Assembly: GCF_016859285.1 (NCBI RefSeq)
Contig: NC_053401.1
Location: 2,456,969 to 2,520,968, forward strand
Origin: Xiphias gladius
Lineage: Eukaryota; Chordata; Actinopteri; Istiophoriformes; Xiphiidae
Direction of reading: 5' to 3'
Length of the DNA: 64,000 bases
The translations under genes were made by a program, and so were the position numbers. Below, piece after piece: positions 46,305-58,567 of the stretch. Numbering within the stretch: position 1 is the first letter of the stretch; every line of letters begins with the position of its first letter. Below the pieces are notes generated by a model that saw nothing but the letters and a program-made list of their open reading frames with translations, was not told where the DNA came from and searched no databases.

Positions 46305-46655
46305 GAACTGCAACTAACAATTATTTTCCTTATTTATTTAATTGGCAGATAGTTCTCTAGACTAATCAATTACAATATCAATAAAATAGTGAAAACCAGG
46401 CACTATAATTTACCACAGCCCAAGCAGACGTCTTCAAATGTTTTCTTTTGTCCAACCGACAGTATAAAACTCAAAAGGTATTTGGTGACAATGAAAAGCA
46501 ACAAGATCTCACATTTAAGATGCAGGAGCCAGGAAATGTTTGGCATATTTTTTACTTGAAAAAGACTGAAACTATTGATCGATTATCAAACTAGTTTCCA
46601 ATATATTTTCCTGGCGATCGACTAGTTGATTAACCGAATAATCGTTGCAGCTCTA
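46305..46655 (+). mobile_element. Dispersed inverted-repeat family R1, best-preserved copy
   Basis: Defines the family. It starts AACTGCAACTAACAATTATT and ends GATTAACCGAATAATCGTTG then CAGCTCTA, so the termini are imperfect inverted repeats of about 20 bp around CTGCAACNATTAGT. The middle carries the family core: a run like CCAACCGACAGTATAAAAC, then AAAGCAACAAGATCTCACAT and TGTTTGGCATATTTTTTAC. About 350 bp, no coding capacity. It has the structure of a MITE; I cannot assign the parent transposon. Lies upstream of the dmtf1 start-codon exon. Confidence 0.75.
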
Positions 46656-46684
46656 ATTGTCATTGTCTTGGCAAAGATAACAAT

Positions 46685-47012
46685 GCTCAACGATTAGTCT
46701 ATTAAGTGATTAGGACAGAAAATTAATCGGCACCTCCTTTAATACTTGAATAATTGCCTAGGTCATTGTTTTAAGCATGAAAAAAAAGACTGAGACATGT
46801 TCTGGTTCCAGCTTCTTAAATGTGACATTCTGATGCTTTTCTTTGTCATAAATGATCATCTTTGGAGTTTTGGACCGAGGGTCAGACAAACCATCACATC
46901 TGAAAACGTCACCTTAGGCTGTGGGAAATGACACCGGGCGTTTTTCACTATATTACTACATTTTATAGACAAACGGATTAATCAACAATGAAAATAATCT
47001 TAAATTACAGCC
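46685..47012 (-). mobile_element. R1 copy, inverted relative to its neighbour
   Basis: Starts CTCAACGATTAGTCTATTAA and contains GGTCAGACAAACCATCACAT; with the copy at 46305-46655 it forms an inverted pair about 30 bp apart. Confidence 0.65.
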
Positions 47013-48068
47013 ATAAATATTATAAAATGTTTGTATATGCACACGGCTGGTGCTGAGGGAAGAGATGTGACCATCTGCGTGTACTGAGGGTAGGTAGCAA
47101 TACTTTAATGAATAATGGCTTTACACTGATACAAAAGTCCCAGGTGATTAGCAGCAACGTGAGATACCCGTAAGTAGTCAAGTATTATCCAAAGGTCGCT
47201 CTGCAATGTCATGACAGCTATGAAGATACCACTGCGTACTGACTATGTAGGGAGCCCTAACTTTATCACATGCCAGTTAGTGGGGTTTGTTTTTTCTTTC
47301 TATGCTTTAATTCACGAAATAAAAAGTAACACTGCATTTGCGTTTGAAGAAAGGCTCATTTTAGTGTCTTTCTGCTGCTGCGGGGATCAATAAAAATCAA
47401 CGGAACATTTAAAATGCCCAAACTACTGCACACAACTGTATATTGAACTTTTATTGAGTAGACATAACTGGACAAAAACACGTTGTGCTTGCTGGACAGC
47501 GCGTAAGCCAAATTGTAGGCTGGATCCCTTTTAAAAGGTTTTACTTCAAGTCGATATTGGTGATGCGTTTATTGTTGGGCGATCGGCGAGACTTGTGTAA
47601 AATCGGTCTATTTTCAAAGGGAGTTTTGCGGAACGCCCCGTGCACCGCTACATGAGCACCGGCAAAAACACTGGGACTCAGCGCAGAAACGGATGCGTGG
47701 TTTAAGTTTACCTACACCAACGTTACAATACATTAAACGTGTATATACTGGTTTGAAAACACAAAGGCAGTACTGCAGTTATGTTAAATGACGGTTCCAG
47801 GAGACAAACAACCAGCGACGGACACTGTCGGAGAAGCTCTGGCGCAATGCTAACCATTAGCATCCAGCAAGCTACCCCGCTAAATGAAAGACGAAAAGTC
47901 TCCGGCGCCATGTTAGTGGACAAGGAGAAGCTTGTGGCGTCTGTGCGGTTTTTGACGCTGTTCTGTCGCTTTATTCTTTGTTTCTGCGGCGATTTTTTTT
48001 CTCACTTTGGGCTTTGTCTGCTTCGACCAAACAGAAACTGAATTTTACTTTTGATTCGGATACTTACT

Positions 48069-48943
48069 TCCTGTTTTTGGTCCGGGGACTTGTGAGTTAC
48101 CAGGATGAAGGCAAGTGCCAGGATGGAGGCTCGGCGTCCGAGGGCCCACGGCCGGGTTGCCAGATAGGACGATTCTCCGTAAACGGCAGCTGTACGTGGT
48201 CTATTTATCTGTAACCACAACTAGTTCGATATTAGTAGTTCGTTTAAACTTGTACAATTGTGTTTTATTTTTACATTAGGAACTAACATTTGTATTTACA
48301 GCGGTTTTAGACCTTTCCGCTCCATTGATATTTTTGAAAAACTCCGTTTAAAGACCCATTTCTTTTCTTTAATTTGTATTTAAATAAATATGATAATAGC
48401 TCGGTCTTATTTGAGAGCCTGCTTGTGCAGATATTTTCACATGCAGCTCAGTTTAGGAGAAAATAACAGAAAAGTCAACCGCGACTTTACTGAGCGTAAA
48501 AGTTCACTGTTTACCTTGGACATAATTCCGACTCAAGATCAGCGATGAAGGCCGAGATGTGGTTGAAAAAGCCCCGTAAAAAGCCAGAGAGTGGAGCCTG
48601 AGCTGCGATGCAGTTCGGTTCGCGTTTAGGAGCCAAACCTGGCAACCACTGTGTCAGCCCCAAAAATCCGTCCGGGCAACAACCGGATTTATTTATTTCT
48701 TGGATTGACTTAAATACTGTGAAGTAAATATTGAAAATCTATGCTAACGGACAAATAAATGTGTTTAAATTTTAATGTATATCCTACAACTACATTCAGT
48801 CGGCAAACGCGGCGTGATTTGTAAAGACGGCAGTGGTTCCACCTTTTCTTCCATGGGACCGCTATCGGCGATGTACGCAACATTCAAGCTGCAAAAATCC
48901 AAACCACACAATTTGACACGTTCGGCTATAATTTAGCCAAGAC
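48069..48943. promoter_or_regulatory. Divergent dmtf1 / cwf19l1 promoter region
   Basis: About 0.9 kb between the probable dmtf1 first-exon donor and the cwf19l1 start codon. CpG dinucleotides are moderately frequent around 48100-48200 and 48800-48950. No TATA box or initiator position can be fixed by eye. A fragment near 48540-48590 resembles sequence in dclre1c intron 2 (ATGAAGGCC..GATGTGG..TGAAA). Confidence 0.45.
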
Positions 48944-51900
48944 ATGGGGGAGCAACCAGTGAGAGTGTAAGTTTACGTCTGACCATTATAAATGCTTCGC
49001 CGGCGGCTTTACTTACGTCCCATCGCGTCGCACGGTCGAAACCTGCGATGGTTTTCTAGTCTGTCTCAACCATGATGTGACCGGGTGTACGTTAAAACTT
49101 TTCGTGTGTATGCGGTGCAAACGGAGGCTTCTCAACATGTTCCGGCCGTGGTAAAAAAAAAAAATAAATAAACAAACAATAATAATAATAAGTGGGTCAC
49201 ATTGTTCCGATTGTGACCGCGCTTCAGATAAATCCTATACAAAACGCGACGACCCTCGCCAAACCTCGTTCAGAATTTTGATCATTTAAGGACGCGCCAC
49301 TCATCTTCACATTTACGCGCATCATAAGACGTGATGTAGGAGCAGAAGTGACATGGAAAGCGTGGACTGAAAAACTCGGCATACACGTAGGACTGCAACG
49401 ATTAGTCAGTAAAGCAAATGAACCGAAGAAGAACAGCCAACGATCCAGATAATCGACTAATCGTTACAGCCATTTTTTTTTTTCAAGCAAAAATTCCTAA
49501 TTATATCTGGTTGTAGCTTCTAAAATGATTATTATTATAGTTTTGTCCTTTTTGGACTGTCGGCCGGACAAAACAAGAAAAGAATTTAAAAACTTTTTAA
49601 AGACAAGGGCGGGCATCGGTCATGTCGTGTCTGCTGAAGTGAAATGTTGTTCTTAAAATCCAGCTGTAATGAACGAGGCACCACCGAAGTCAGTTCAGCG
49701 ACTCTTCAGACTCTCAGCCGACAGAAACCAAAGTTATTTGGAGTCTTAAATGCTTCTCTTAAATGCTTCTCTCATATATATGTGTGTGTGTTGTCTGTGT
49801 CCCATGGTGCAGCTTGGCATGCGGGGACGTTGAGGGCAGGCTGAACGCTCTTTTCAACCGAGTCCAGACCATCCAGAAGAAGACCGGACAGTTTGATGTG
49901 AGTCAGTGTGAGATTCCAGTTTTGGGGTCCACGTCCGGGTTCAGAAATATCTCTACCCAGGGGCATTTACAGAGATACAGGTGAATCAGCCTGAGCAGGC
50001 GGATACATTATTCCCTGTTTTACCGTTAGGTTGGTAAGCATCATTTACCGGAGCTAGTTTTAATTATACTGTACCCCACCTAGGGGTTGGGCCCCTCCGA
50101 AGGCTCACGAGGTAAATCTGAGGGGTTTCGAGAAGAGTTTTTTTGTGAAATATTTGAGGGTTTTGCCACTTGAGCCTCAGACTAGCGGTGGAACGTAACC
50201 AAGTACATTCACTCAAGTACTTTACTTAAGTACAGATTTGAGGTACTTGTGCTTTAGCTGAGTGTTTTCTTTTCCTGCCACTTTCAACTTCATTTACGTG
50301 ACGGCTTTAGCCACCAGTTACTTTACAGGTTTAAATGTTTGCATGAGAGTTTATAAAATTTGATGCTTTGCTGTAACCTAAACTGCACAGCAGTGCATAC
50401 AAGTAGAGCTCAAACAGTTAGTTGATTAATCAACCGGCGGAAAATTGACTTGAACTATTTTTCATGCAAAAATTCCACAATTTATTGTTCCAGTTTCTCA
50501 CATGTTTGAATTTTCTGCTTTTCCCCTTCAGTCATTTTAATCTTGTTTTTAATAAATTGGCAGTTTGGGCTGTTGGTCACCGGACAAAACAAAGCAGTAC
50601 GAAGGTGCCAGTTTGGGCTCTGGGTAACTGTGCCGACATTTTTTTTCACTATATCCCGAATTTTAACGAACAAAATGATCGGTCAGTTAATGGAGAGAAT
50701 AATCAGCAGATGAATCCATAATGAAAATGATTTTTAGCTGCAGCTCCATACAAAATAGTAAAGGGCAAAAAACAAAACAAAACAATTGGCCGAACCACCA
50801 CCTCAACCAACCACGACGGTAAAGTGTCGCTGAAACCTTAACGCGTCGGTGATAATCATCTAACGAGGGACGATACTATATTTCCTAAGTTTTGCGTTGA
50901 CGTCCGCTGCTTTTCCCCCGCAGCTGCTGCTGTGCGTCGGAGAGTTTTTCGGAACGACGCCGGAGGCCGAGGCGGAGTGGCAGCAGTACAGAACCGGAGC
51001 CAGGAAAGGTACGAACCCCTGGACTGACCGGCCGTTGCACCCGTTCACCGGGGTCACCCCATGAAACGGTGGTGTTTGTTTGTTTTTTTTAAAGATGAGA
51101 AAAATGTACCTGATAATCGCTGGAGTACCTGGGAAGATTTCAGGTGAACACAAGCAGTGACGCCAATGTGCCTGAAGATTGAACAAAAAACAGCTTGTAT
51201 TTAATTCAGTAGTGCAGTGAATAATTATTTCATTTATCCAGAAAGCGTCTCAGTCAGACATAAAGTTGTAGTGAAACACAACTGCAGCGTTCTTCTCTCT
51301 TGTTTCCTTTGCCTGCTTTTTTTAAATGGAATAATATTGTTATGAGGAATCGTGGAGGCTGGAGCCACGTGACCACGGTGTTCCGTTGCTTTTTTGCCGC
51401 ATTACTTCCTCTTATCTTAAATTAAATGACCGCCGGTCACCTGACCTCTTCTTTTGTGCCTCCTCAGTTCCCATCCACACCTACATCCTGGGAGCAGCGA
51501 GCCAGGAGACGGCGAAGAACTTCCCCGGCGCTGACGGCTGCGAGCTGGCTGAGAACGTCACGTATCTGGGTGAGACTCTGCCGCGACGCACGTCCCAGTG
51601 GTGGGGGGGGGACGCAAGCGAGGGAAACGTGAATGCGATGAAAGGGAAACTCCAGTGTATTTAACTCAGGCGTATTTCCCATAAATGCGGCTGTTGTGGA
51701 TTATTGGTTATTATAATCTGTTTCTCCTGGTTTTAACAGGGGTCTAACAGAGATGTCGCACTTTTTGTAAAGTCAGTCAGGTTTATCCTCAGGTCATTTT
51801 GCCGACTGTTTCTTTCAGAGCGAACACACACTGGTAAAAATGGGACCGATCCATTTCATTGTGGTGCGTTTCAGGTCGGCGAGGTGTGTTCACGGGCGTG

Positions 51901-53747
51901 TCGGGGCTGCAGATAGCCTACGTCAGCGGCCGGGAGGCCCCGCAGGAGCCGGCCCCGGCTCACTGCTTCACGGCCAAGGATCTGTCGGCGCTCGTGGCTC
52001 CGCTGACCAGCAGCTCCAGGTTCAGGGGGGTCGACATCCTGCTGACGTCGCAGTGGCCCCGAGGAGTGTGGCACTACGCAAACAACCCGGTAACAAGGAA
52101 TTCAAGTCCAGAATATATAGGTATCGGAGTCACTGACAGTTGACTGGATGCTGTTTCACGTGTACGTGAATAGATAGAAAATAGATAGAAAATTAGTTTC
52201 AAACTGGATTCAGTCACATCAGCGTGTGGAACCTACTTTAGGGCTCAGCAGGATTGAATTTCTTTTATATCCTACTTTGGTTTTTAACTTAAAATGGAAA
52301 TTTGAACGTCTACATTTTTAGGACTGCTGTCAAACGTCATCCGCTGAGGAAGACTGTGTGATCTGATCAAAAGCCCCAGAGATTGTTCTGTCAAGGTCAA
52401 GAGCGAACGTTAAGCCCCCGCTGTTGTTTTCATGCGTCTCCGTTGCAGGAAGTGAACACCAAGTTCTGTGGAAGCGGCTCCGTCGCCAACCTGGCAGACA
52501 AGCTGAGACCACGATACCACTTTGCTGCACTAGAGGGCGCTCACTACGAGAGACTCCCATACAGGTAGACCGTCCGGGACTAATGCCCCGGTGGGAGGTG
52601 GGGAATATTCGCTGTGCTGGTCGCTCCGGGGCGGCATTTTAACCCCGGTGAGGTGACGGGATTTGGTGTGTAACAGATGTGGACGTTCAGCAGGACAGAG
52701 AGGAAAGACAGACTCCCCCTTAAATGAAGGACCTAAAAACTTCCTCCACTGCTCCCCCAGTGGTTTTACACTCCCCCCCCATGTTAAACTCAGTAAACTG
52801 TAAATGTGTTCTCTCCGTTTCCATCCTCAGAAATCACGTCGTCCTCCAGGAAAACGCTCAGCACGTCAGCCGCTTCATCGCCCTGGCGACCGTCAACAAC
52901 CCGGCCAAGAAGAAGGTGCGTTTCGAACGTCGGTTTTTTGACCGAACAGCGGAGGGATCGTGTTTTATCTAAACCGGCTATGCAGACGTCAGATTCCCAG
53001 ACACAAGGCCGAAAGCGACAGGCTCCTGCCGGTGCCCTGAGAACAGAGGGAGTCAGTTAATGTTTGGGCGCCGAAATCGCACCCCTCCTCCGGGTCATAA
53101 ATCTGAACTCAAAGACATGAAACACGCGTTTTCAGGTCCAGTGTGACGTACGCTGCCCCGTGACACAATTATTTCTGATGTCCACTGCGAATAAACCCCC
53201 GTAAATCTGCTTAGAAAATCACGGGGGGGGGGGCACTCCTTACAACCCCAGACTTGCCTGAGAATCGTCTCGTTTTTAGGTTTTCCTCAGTGCGAAAGTG
53301 ATCCGGTGATAGATGTCAGTACACCAGTGGGTACAATGCAAACAGGAACCGCTAGGAGCTAATCCGGCTGCTTTTAATGGTGCCAGTTTGCCGAAACGTT
53401 GAACAAATACGAGGCTAAAAATAACAGGGCTCAAGTTGTAGCCCGCAGTGAAGCTCGCGGATTCCATGGCAACATTATACTTCCGGGAAGATCAGTTACA
53501 TCTTGGAGCGTGAATAAATAAATAGAAGCATGACACAGAGTAATAACAGGAGTGACAAAATCCGTGTGTGTGTGTGTGTGTTTCCGTCCACAGTATCTTT
53601 ACGCCTTCAACATAATCCCCATGAAGACCATGGATCCATCAGAGCTGGTGAAGCAGCCGCAGGACGTGACGGAAAACCCCTACAGACGCTCCACGAAGGA
53701 CAAGACCGACGAGCCGAAGACGGGCTTCAGCACCGCAGAGGAGGAGG

Positions 53748-53814
<67 letters not shown>

Positions 53815-56766
53815 GTGTGTGGACTTGTGTTAACCATGTTATAGAGACGAAAAAATTTGGCCTCCCACAAAAAGCAGGAGGTTAAATTTTAGGGTTAAGA
53901 CTTTTGGTCTATTGTCCTTTTTTTTTTTTTTTTTTTATCGTGTTTTAAAAAGTTGTTGTTACAAACTTCCCATTTAAAAGAGTTTAAAACGGCGCTGGAC
54001 GTCTTAAAGACGCTAAATGTGGCCACATGGACGCTGCTCTATTCATCTCTTTTCTGCCAGTAATGCGTTTTTATTTTGGAAAACTCAACCCCTGCTGCCT
54101 CCGTCCTTCCTGTCGTCTGTCCAGGAGCCGGCCCATCAGTTCTTCTTCGACCTGAGCAGGAAGCAGGGGGGGGCTCCCCGGGGCCGCGGCAGGAGGAGAC
54201 ACCCGGACGGAGACGGACGGGGACGAGACCAGCAGCATGATGGGGACAGGCTCGATCAGGGACAGCCCAAGAAGCTGCGCCGGCACCGTGAGTCCCGATA
54301 AGACGAGACAAGAAATGTGGCAGAGGGTGAAATTTGGATTGAGGGCAGTTAAACCGAAGACCAGACAGCTATTTGTGCAGGCGTCTCAGCGTTAGACATT
54401 TAATTTGTCCATAGCAGGTATGTCAATAAGATTAAGCTGAACACGTGACACACATTGACATCATTCAGCGTGACTTCCACTTCCTGCCGATGCATTTATC
54501 TCCGAGGTCCATCGCCCTTAGATCTTGCTCGGAGGATCCTAGAGGAACCTGCCTGGGAATCTTCTTCCGTATCGCAGTGATCCCGGGACGGTTTTACTGT
54601 GCGTCCGTGGCTGCGCCGCAAACAGGAGCCGCTAATGGCTAATTTGGCAAACTTTTAATGGCACCCATGCTGAAAAGCGAGGCCCAGTAGAGAGAACCTG
54701 CCCCGTTTGATGAGCTCTCCCGGGGTCTGGGTCTCCCGGTGGTTTCGAATTTAGAGAACTGGTTCCGAAATGCGCCCACGTGTTTGGTGTGAGCGTGTTT
54801 CCATCTGGACTCGGAGCGCTCCAGCAGCCCGACGCTGCAGTAAGCCTTCAAAATAAAATGCGTGTCCCAATTCATTGCGAGGTGAAATGGAGGCAGTTGA
54901 TGCAAAAATGGTGAAGTACATGTAAGAATGATTTCCTGTGCACTAGTGTACCCGTACCTGTTCCTTTCAGGTGGACTACCCCCCCCCCCCAAACAGGGGG
55001 ATGAAAATGTGAACTAACAGAACCGGCTGTATTTTAATTCCCCTTCCTGCTTTGTTCCGTGTAGCTCAGCCCACCGGTCCCTGCTGGTTCTGTTTGGCCA
55101 GTCCTCAGGTGGAGAAACACCTCGTCATCAGCATAGGAACACACGTGAGTTGATACCGTAGGTAACTATCAGTATACATCCAGCAACGAAGCAACAATTA
55201 AAGTGGCTTCGATCCATATGTTTGTAATGATGACGATAATGCATCAGGCGACGATGGCGGAGCAGCGCGCGCGGCGTCTTTTTTTCGACCTCACCGAGCG
55301 GCCGCTGACCTGACCGGAGCGATTTCCTTTTGCAGTGTTACCTGGCTCTGGCTAAAGGCGGACTGACGCCGCACCACGTGCTGATCCTCCCCATCGGTCA
55401 CTACCAGTCGGTGGTGGAGCTGAGCTCGGAGGTGGTGGAGGAGATGGAGAAGTACAAGTCGGCCCTGAGGAGCTTCTACAGGAGCAAAGGAGCGCGCTGC
55501 GTGCTGTTCGAGAGGAACTACAGGAGCCAGCACCTGCAGCTACAGGTAGAAACGTAGAAAACCCAAAAAGACATTTTACACAACAAACACAAACGACCTA
55601 AACGTTGGTCTCTCGCCATGTATCCAATCTCCTCGTCGTCACCCGCTGCGTCTGAACGCCGGGGCGAAGTTCGCATGAGGTGACGCACTCTCGCCGCACG
55701 AATAGGCCTTTTACTTGACACAAAATGACAAGAAAGGCATGAAAGACAAGCGCAGAGATTCGAAGAGACCAAAGAGGGACGTCATTTGACCACTAAGGGA
55801 CAGAAACCCATGATAGAGAGACAACACGACCGCGAGACGGTGAGGTGACACGTGCTGAAGTTTCTGTTTTTTTTTCTGTCCTCGTTCAGGTCGTCCCGGT
55901 GCCGCTGGATCGCTGCACCACCGAGGACATCAAGGAGGCGTTCACGGTCCAGGCTCAGGAGCAACAGATGGAGCTGATGGAGATTCCTCAACACACCGAG
56001 CTCAAGCAGGTACATGCGCAAATATACAGCCCGCACACACACACACACATACACACGGATTAAACAACTACACACATGCACATTCACAGAGTTTTTGTTT
56101 TTTCTCTTTTTCTTCTCGTGTTCCGCTCGCTTTTGATTTCTGAACACGATGTAGAGTAGTAAATACAAAAGCTGTATTAAGTGTGTGTGTGTGTGTGTGT
56201 GTGCGCAGATTGCTCCTCCCGGGACGCCGTACTTCTATGTGGAGTTGGACTCGGGGGAGAAACTCTTCTACCGCATCCAGAAACATTTTCCCCTGCAGTT
56301 TGGAAGGTGAGCAAAAAAACCCCGATCCTCGAGGAAAGAGGAGGAGGAGGAAGGAGGAAAGAGGAGGAAGGAGGCTCCACAGATGCAAAAAGAGTAAATT
56401 TGTTTAACGTGCAGAAAGCGACAGGTTGAAAAATGTTTCAGGTCAAAGGTCAATCATAGGCAAAACTTCCAGACCCCGTAGCTCTACAGACGTGTGTCTC
56501 CTCACTACGTTCACTGTGTGTGTACTGTTCGGGCGTACTTCTGGCCACGTAGTGCGGCGGTCAGGCACGAAGCACCACCGCTCGCCCGCAGCGTTTTTAA
56601 TCTGCCGCCTTGTGAACGCAGGGAGGTCCTGGCCAGCGAGGCGGTGCTGAACATCCCCACCCGAGCCGACTGGAAGGAGTGCAAACAGAGCCGGGAGGAG
56701 GAGGAGGAGAGCTGCCGACAGCTGAGGGACGACTTCCAGCCGCACGACTTTGCCTGGGACGACTAA
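48944..56766 (+). CDS. cwf19l1: CWF19-like 1, 14 coding exons
   Basis: Coding exons: 48944-48966, 49813-49897, 50924-51008, 51468-51569, 51875-52089, 52449-52564, 52831-52915, 53594-53746, 54125-54287, 55065-55144, 55336-55545, 55890-56009, 56209-56306, 56622-56766. Total 1680 nt, 559 residues (human about 538); all phases agree. An N-terminal metallophosphatase-like part opens with ACGDVEG and contains [13 protein letters not shown] and the long block [20 protein letters not shown]. Residues about 289-342 are a low-complexity Arg/Gly/Asp linker richer in RGR than in human. The CwfJ C-terminal parts follow: [17 protein letters not shown], then a HIT-like [11 protein letters not shown] and [19 protein letters not shown]. 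The end is HDFAWDD. The family associates with late spliceosomes and lariat processing; human variants are linked to recessive ataxia. It is head-to-head with dmtf1. Confidence 0.96.
49236..49400. repeat. Diverged copy of the dclre1c promoter repeat
   Basis: GACCCTCGCCAAACCTCGTTC and, further on, AAACTCGGCATACACG parallel GACCCTCACGAAACTCCATT and CAGCTCGGCATACATTT of the tandem unit at 12927-13350, in the same order. It lies 0.3 kb downstream of the cwf19l1 start codon. A shorter likeness, AAACTCCATTCAAAATTTTG, is at 17179. Confidence 0.45.
49391..49600 (-). mobile_element. R1 copy in cwf19l1 intron 1
   Basis: Starts AGGACTGCAACGATTAGTCA; contains GGACTGTCGGCCGGACAAAA; distal end missing. 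Confidence 0.65.
50182..50400. mobile_element. Fragment of the GTGGAA / AAGTAC hAT-like family
   Basis: Starts CTAGCGGTGGAACGTAACCA and runs through CAAGTACTTTACTTAAGTAC, as in the copy at 33141, then ends abruptly where a copy of the main inverted-repeat family begins at 50405. It sits in cwf19l1 intron 2. Confidence 0.6.
50405..50747 (-). mobile_element. R1 copy in cwf19l1 intron 2
   Basis: Starts AGAGCTCAAACAGTTAGTTG and ends TTTTAGCTGCAGCTCCA; near full length. Confidence 0.7.
53150..53480. repeat. GCCCC-ended family, partial copy in cwf19l1 intron 7
   Basis: TGATGTCCACTGCGAATAAA, GTAAATCTGCTTAGAAAATC, GTGATCCGGTGATAG and GGAGCTAATCCGGCTGCTTT follow the family order. Ends are not resolved. 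Confidence 0.55.
53754..53813. repeat. (TG)n microsatellite at cwf19l1 donor
   Basis: A 60 bp run begins 8 bp after the 5' splice site of the exon at 53594-53746. Confidence 0.97.
54450..54870. repeat. GCCCC-ended family, diverged copy in cwf19l1 intron 9
   Basis: ATCGCAGTGATCCCGGGACG, CAAACAGGAGCCGCTAATGG and GTGTTTCCATCTGGACTCGG match the order of the other copies with more substitutions. Confidence 0.5.
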
Positions 56767-56789
56767 CGCAACCCCCACCCCCACCCCCT

Positions 56790-57115
56790 AGCCTAGCTTA
56801 GCACAAAGACTGGAAACAGGGGGAAACAGCTAGCCTGGCTCTGAGGGCAGCAAAGTCCACCCACCGCCTCCTCTAAAACTCACCGGTTGACGCATTGTAT
56901 CTTGTTTGTACGGTCATTCGAGCTTTGGTAGCGTTGGTAGGTGGGTTGTGTTACCTTTGGACAGAGCCAGACTGGCCGTCTCCATGCTAAGCTAACTAGC
57001 TGCTAACCCACTACAGAGGCATCGAAGTGATATCGATCTGGTCATCTAACTCTCAGCAGGAGAGCGAAAGAGAGAAAAACCGTATTTCCCAAAATGTCAA
57101 ATTATGCCTTTTAAA
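56790..57115. repeat. Interspersed repeat in cwf19l1 3' UTR
   Basis: TAGCCTAGCTTAGCACAAAG, TACCTTTGGACAGAGCCAGA, CCATGCTAAGCTAACTAGCT, ATCTAACTCTCAGCAGGAGA and CCCAAAATGTCAAATTATGC follow the order of a repeat I recall as very common in fish introns and UTRs. Fragments of the same repeat appear at about 6317-6460 and 40632-40680. Confidence 0.6.
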
Positions 57116-57536
57116 TTTGGGTTGTTTTTTTTTTTTATACGAGTGTTTTCCTTTTATTTATATCTGACAGTTGTTGCTGCAACAGTGACGGAGGAAAATA
57201 AGATATTTGCAGCAAACCATGAGTTTTATAAGAAAGATCATGAAAGTCTCAGTTTAAAGTTTCTACAAATGATCTCAAATCTTTATTTTTCCGTCTTTTG
57301 TTTATCAAAGTGAAGTCGAAATTCACAGAACGAATAGAAGAGCCTGCAGCTCCATAACTGGCAAGGAGCAGGGGAGACGGACCCAGAACCTCACTGTTCG
57401 GCGAGTGGCTTGGTCTTTTTGTTTTTTACGCTCAGATGTGATCAAAAGTAATCATGAGTTCCAGTGTTTAAAATGTGACCAGTGTCTGTTTTGGATCGAT
57501 GTCAGTTATTCCTGATACACAAAAGACAAAAAAAAA

Positions 57537-57542
57537 AATAAA
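57537..57542 (+). terminator. cwf19l1 polyadenylation signal
   Basis: AATAAA in an A-rich stretch 770 bp after the stop codon. The 3' UTR before it includes a transposon-derived repeat. Confidence 0.5.
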
Positions 57543-57920
57543 ATCAAAATCCAGGTTTCAGGTTGTGTAGGTGCTGGTTAAAGACTGAAGCTCTAAAACA
57601 TTTTTATAAATGCAACTCTGTAAAGAAAAAGAAAAAAACAACCTGCTGAACAGCAGCTCAGCAGCCTTTTCTATGATTTATACGGAGGCTCTTTTGTTTT
57701 ACTTCAACTCTGAGGAAAATTGTTTTTAAATCTATTTCTTGTATTTTTTAAATGGACTACAATTAAACTCTTTATTTTGGGATTACTGGTGTCATGTTGG
57801 TGGTTATTAACATGGAGATGTTCTCATCCCGGGTCGACGGTGAAAATACCTCGGAGGAAGCCGCAAACTCAGCGTATTTTTTTTTTTAAATACAAAGACT
57901 CAGTTTAACACAAATCAGCA

Positions 57921-57938
57921 TTTATTAGTTAATTTATT
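57921..57938 (-). terminator. cd9 polyadenylation signals (two)
   Basis: On the minus strand, two AATAAA signals read from plus TTTATT at 57921-57926 and 57933-57938, about 640 bp after the cd9 stop codon. They lie about 380 bp from the cwf19l1 signal on the other strand. Confidence 0.55.
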
Positions 57939-58567
57939 TGGCAAAGATATCAGAACTGCATACATCAAAATATGTGCATAAAACGCCATATTTCTGCTTT
58001 TTATAAAAAAAAAAATTTAAAAAAAGCTTCCCTCATGCAACTTCAAAAATAAAAACATAAGTCACACAATAAAATACATTTAGCTGAAAAAGCCTGTTAG
58101 ATTACAGGTCACCACAGGCAAACTTTAAACTCTTCACATAAACTGAAGTGAAGTGGATTATTATCCGAAAGGAAAAAACAGGAGTGATCCTCGGGGTTCT
58201 CCAGGGGGCGGCAGAGCCATACACGTCTCTCTTTGTCTGCAGCTGTTCTCATTGATGAAAAGTGGGATTTGGCTTTACTATACGGGGCACCAGACTAAAA
58301 ACACTACACCCATTCGTTCGGTTTACTCTGGAAACAAATTCGACCTCCCTGCAGACAGAGTGGAAAACATGAAGGGGCGTCACTGCGCAGGCGCCATACT
58401 CTCACAGGTTGACGTGGCCATCCCGTATGGAGCCAAGCAGGAAACTAAGACGACTGTTGTTATTACTAAACTGACATAAGCAGCGAGTGTAAAACTGACA
58501 CGAGTTAAAGATGGAGGGGGTTCCTCTGTGTGTGGGTGTGCGGCTGTGGTTCTTTTTTTGTGCTGGT

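Larger units (their letters stand above)
45645..48068 (-). other. dmtf1 5' UTR splice region and first intron
   Basis: The start-codon exon is entered through CAGCAG at 45652-45657, a tandem NAGNAG acceptor. A strong donor on the minus strand, GGAA followed by GTAAGTATC at 48067/48068, could close a non-coding first exon. A second possible donor (CCAAG then GTAAAC) lies at 48513/48514. The intron holds three R1 copies (45862-47012). Confidence 0.45.
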
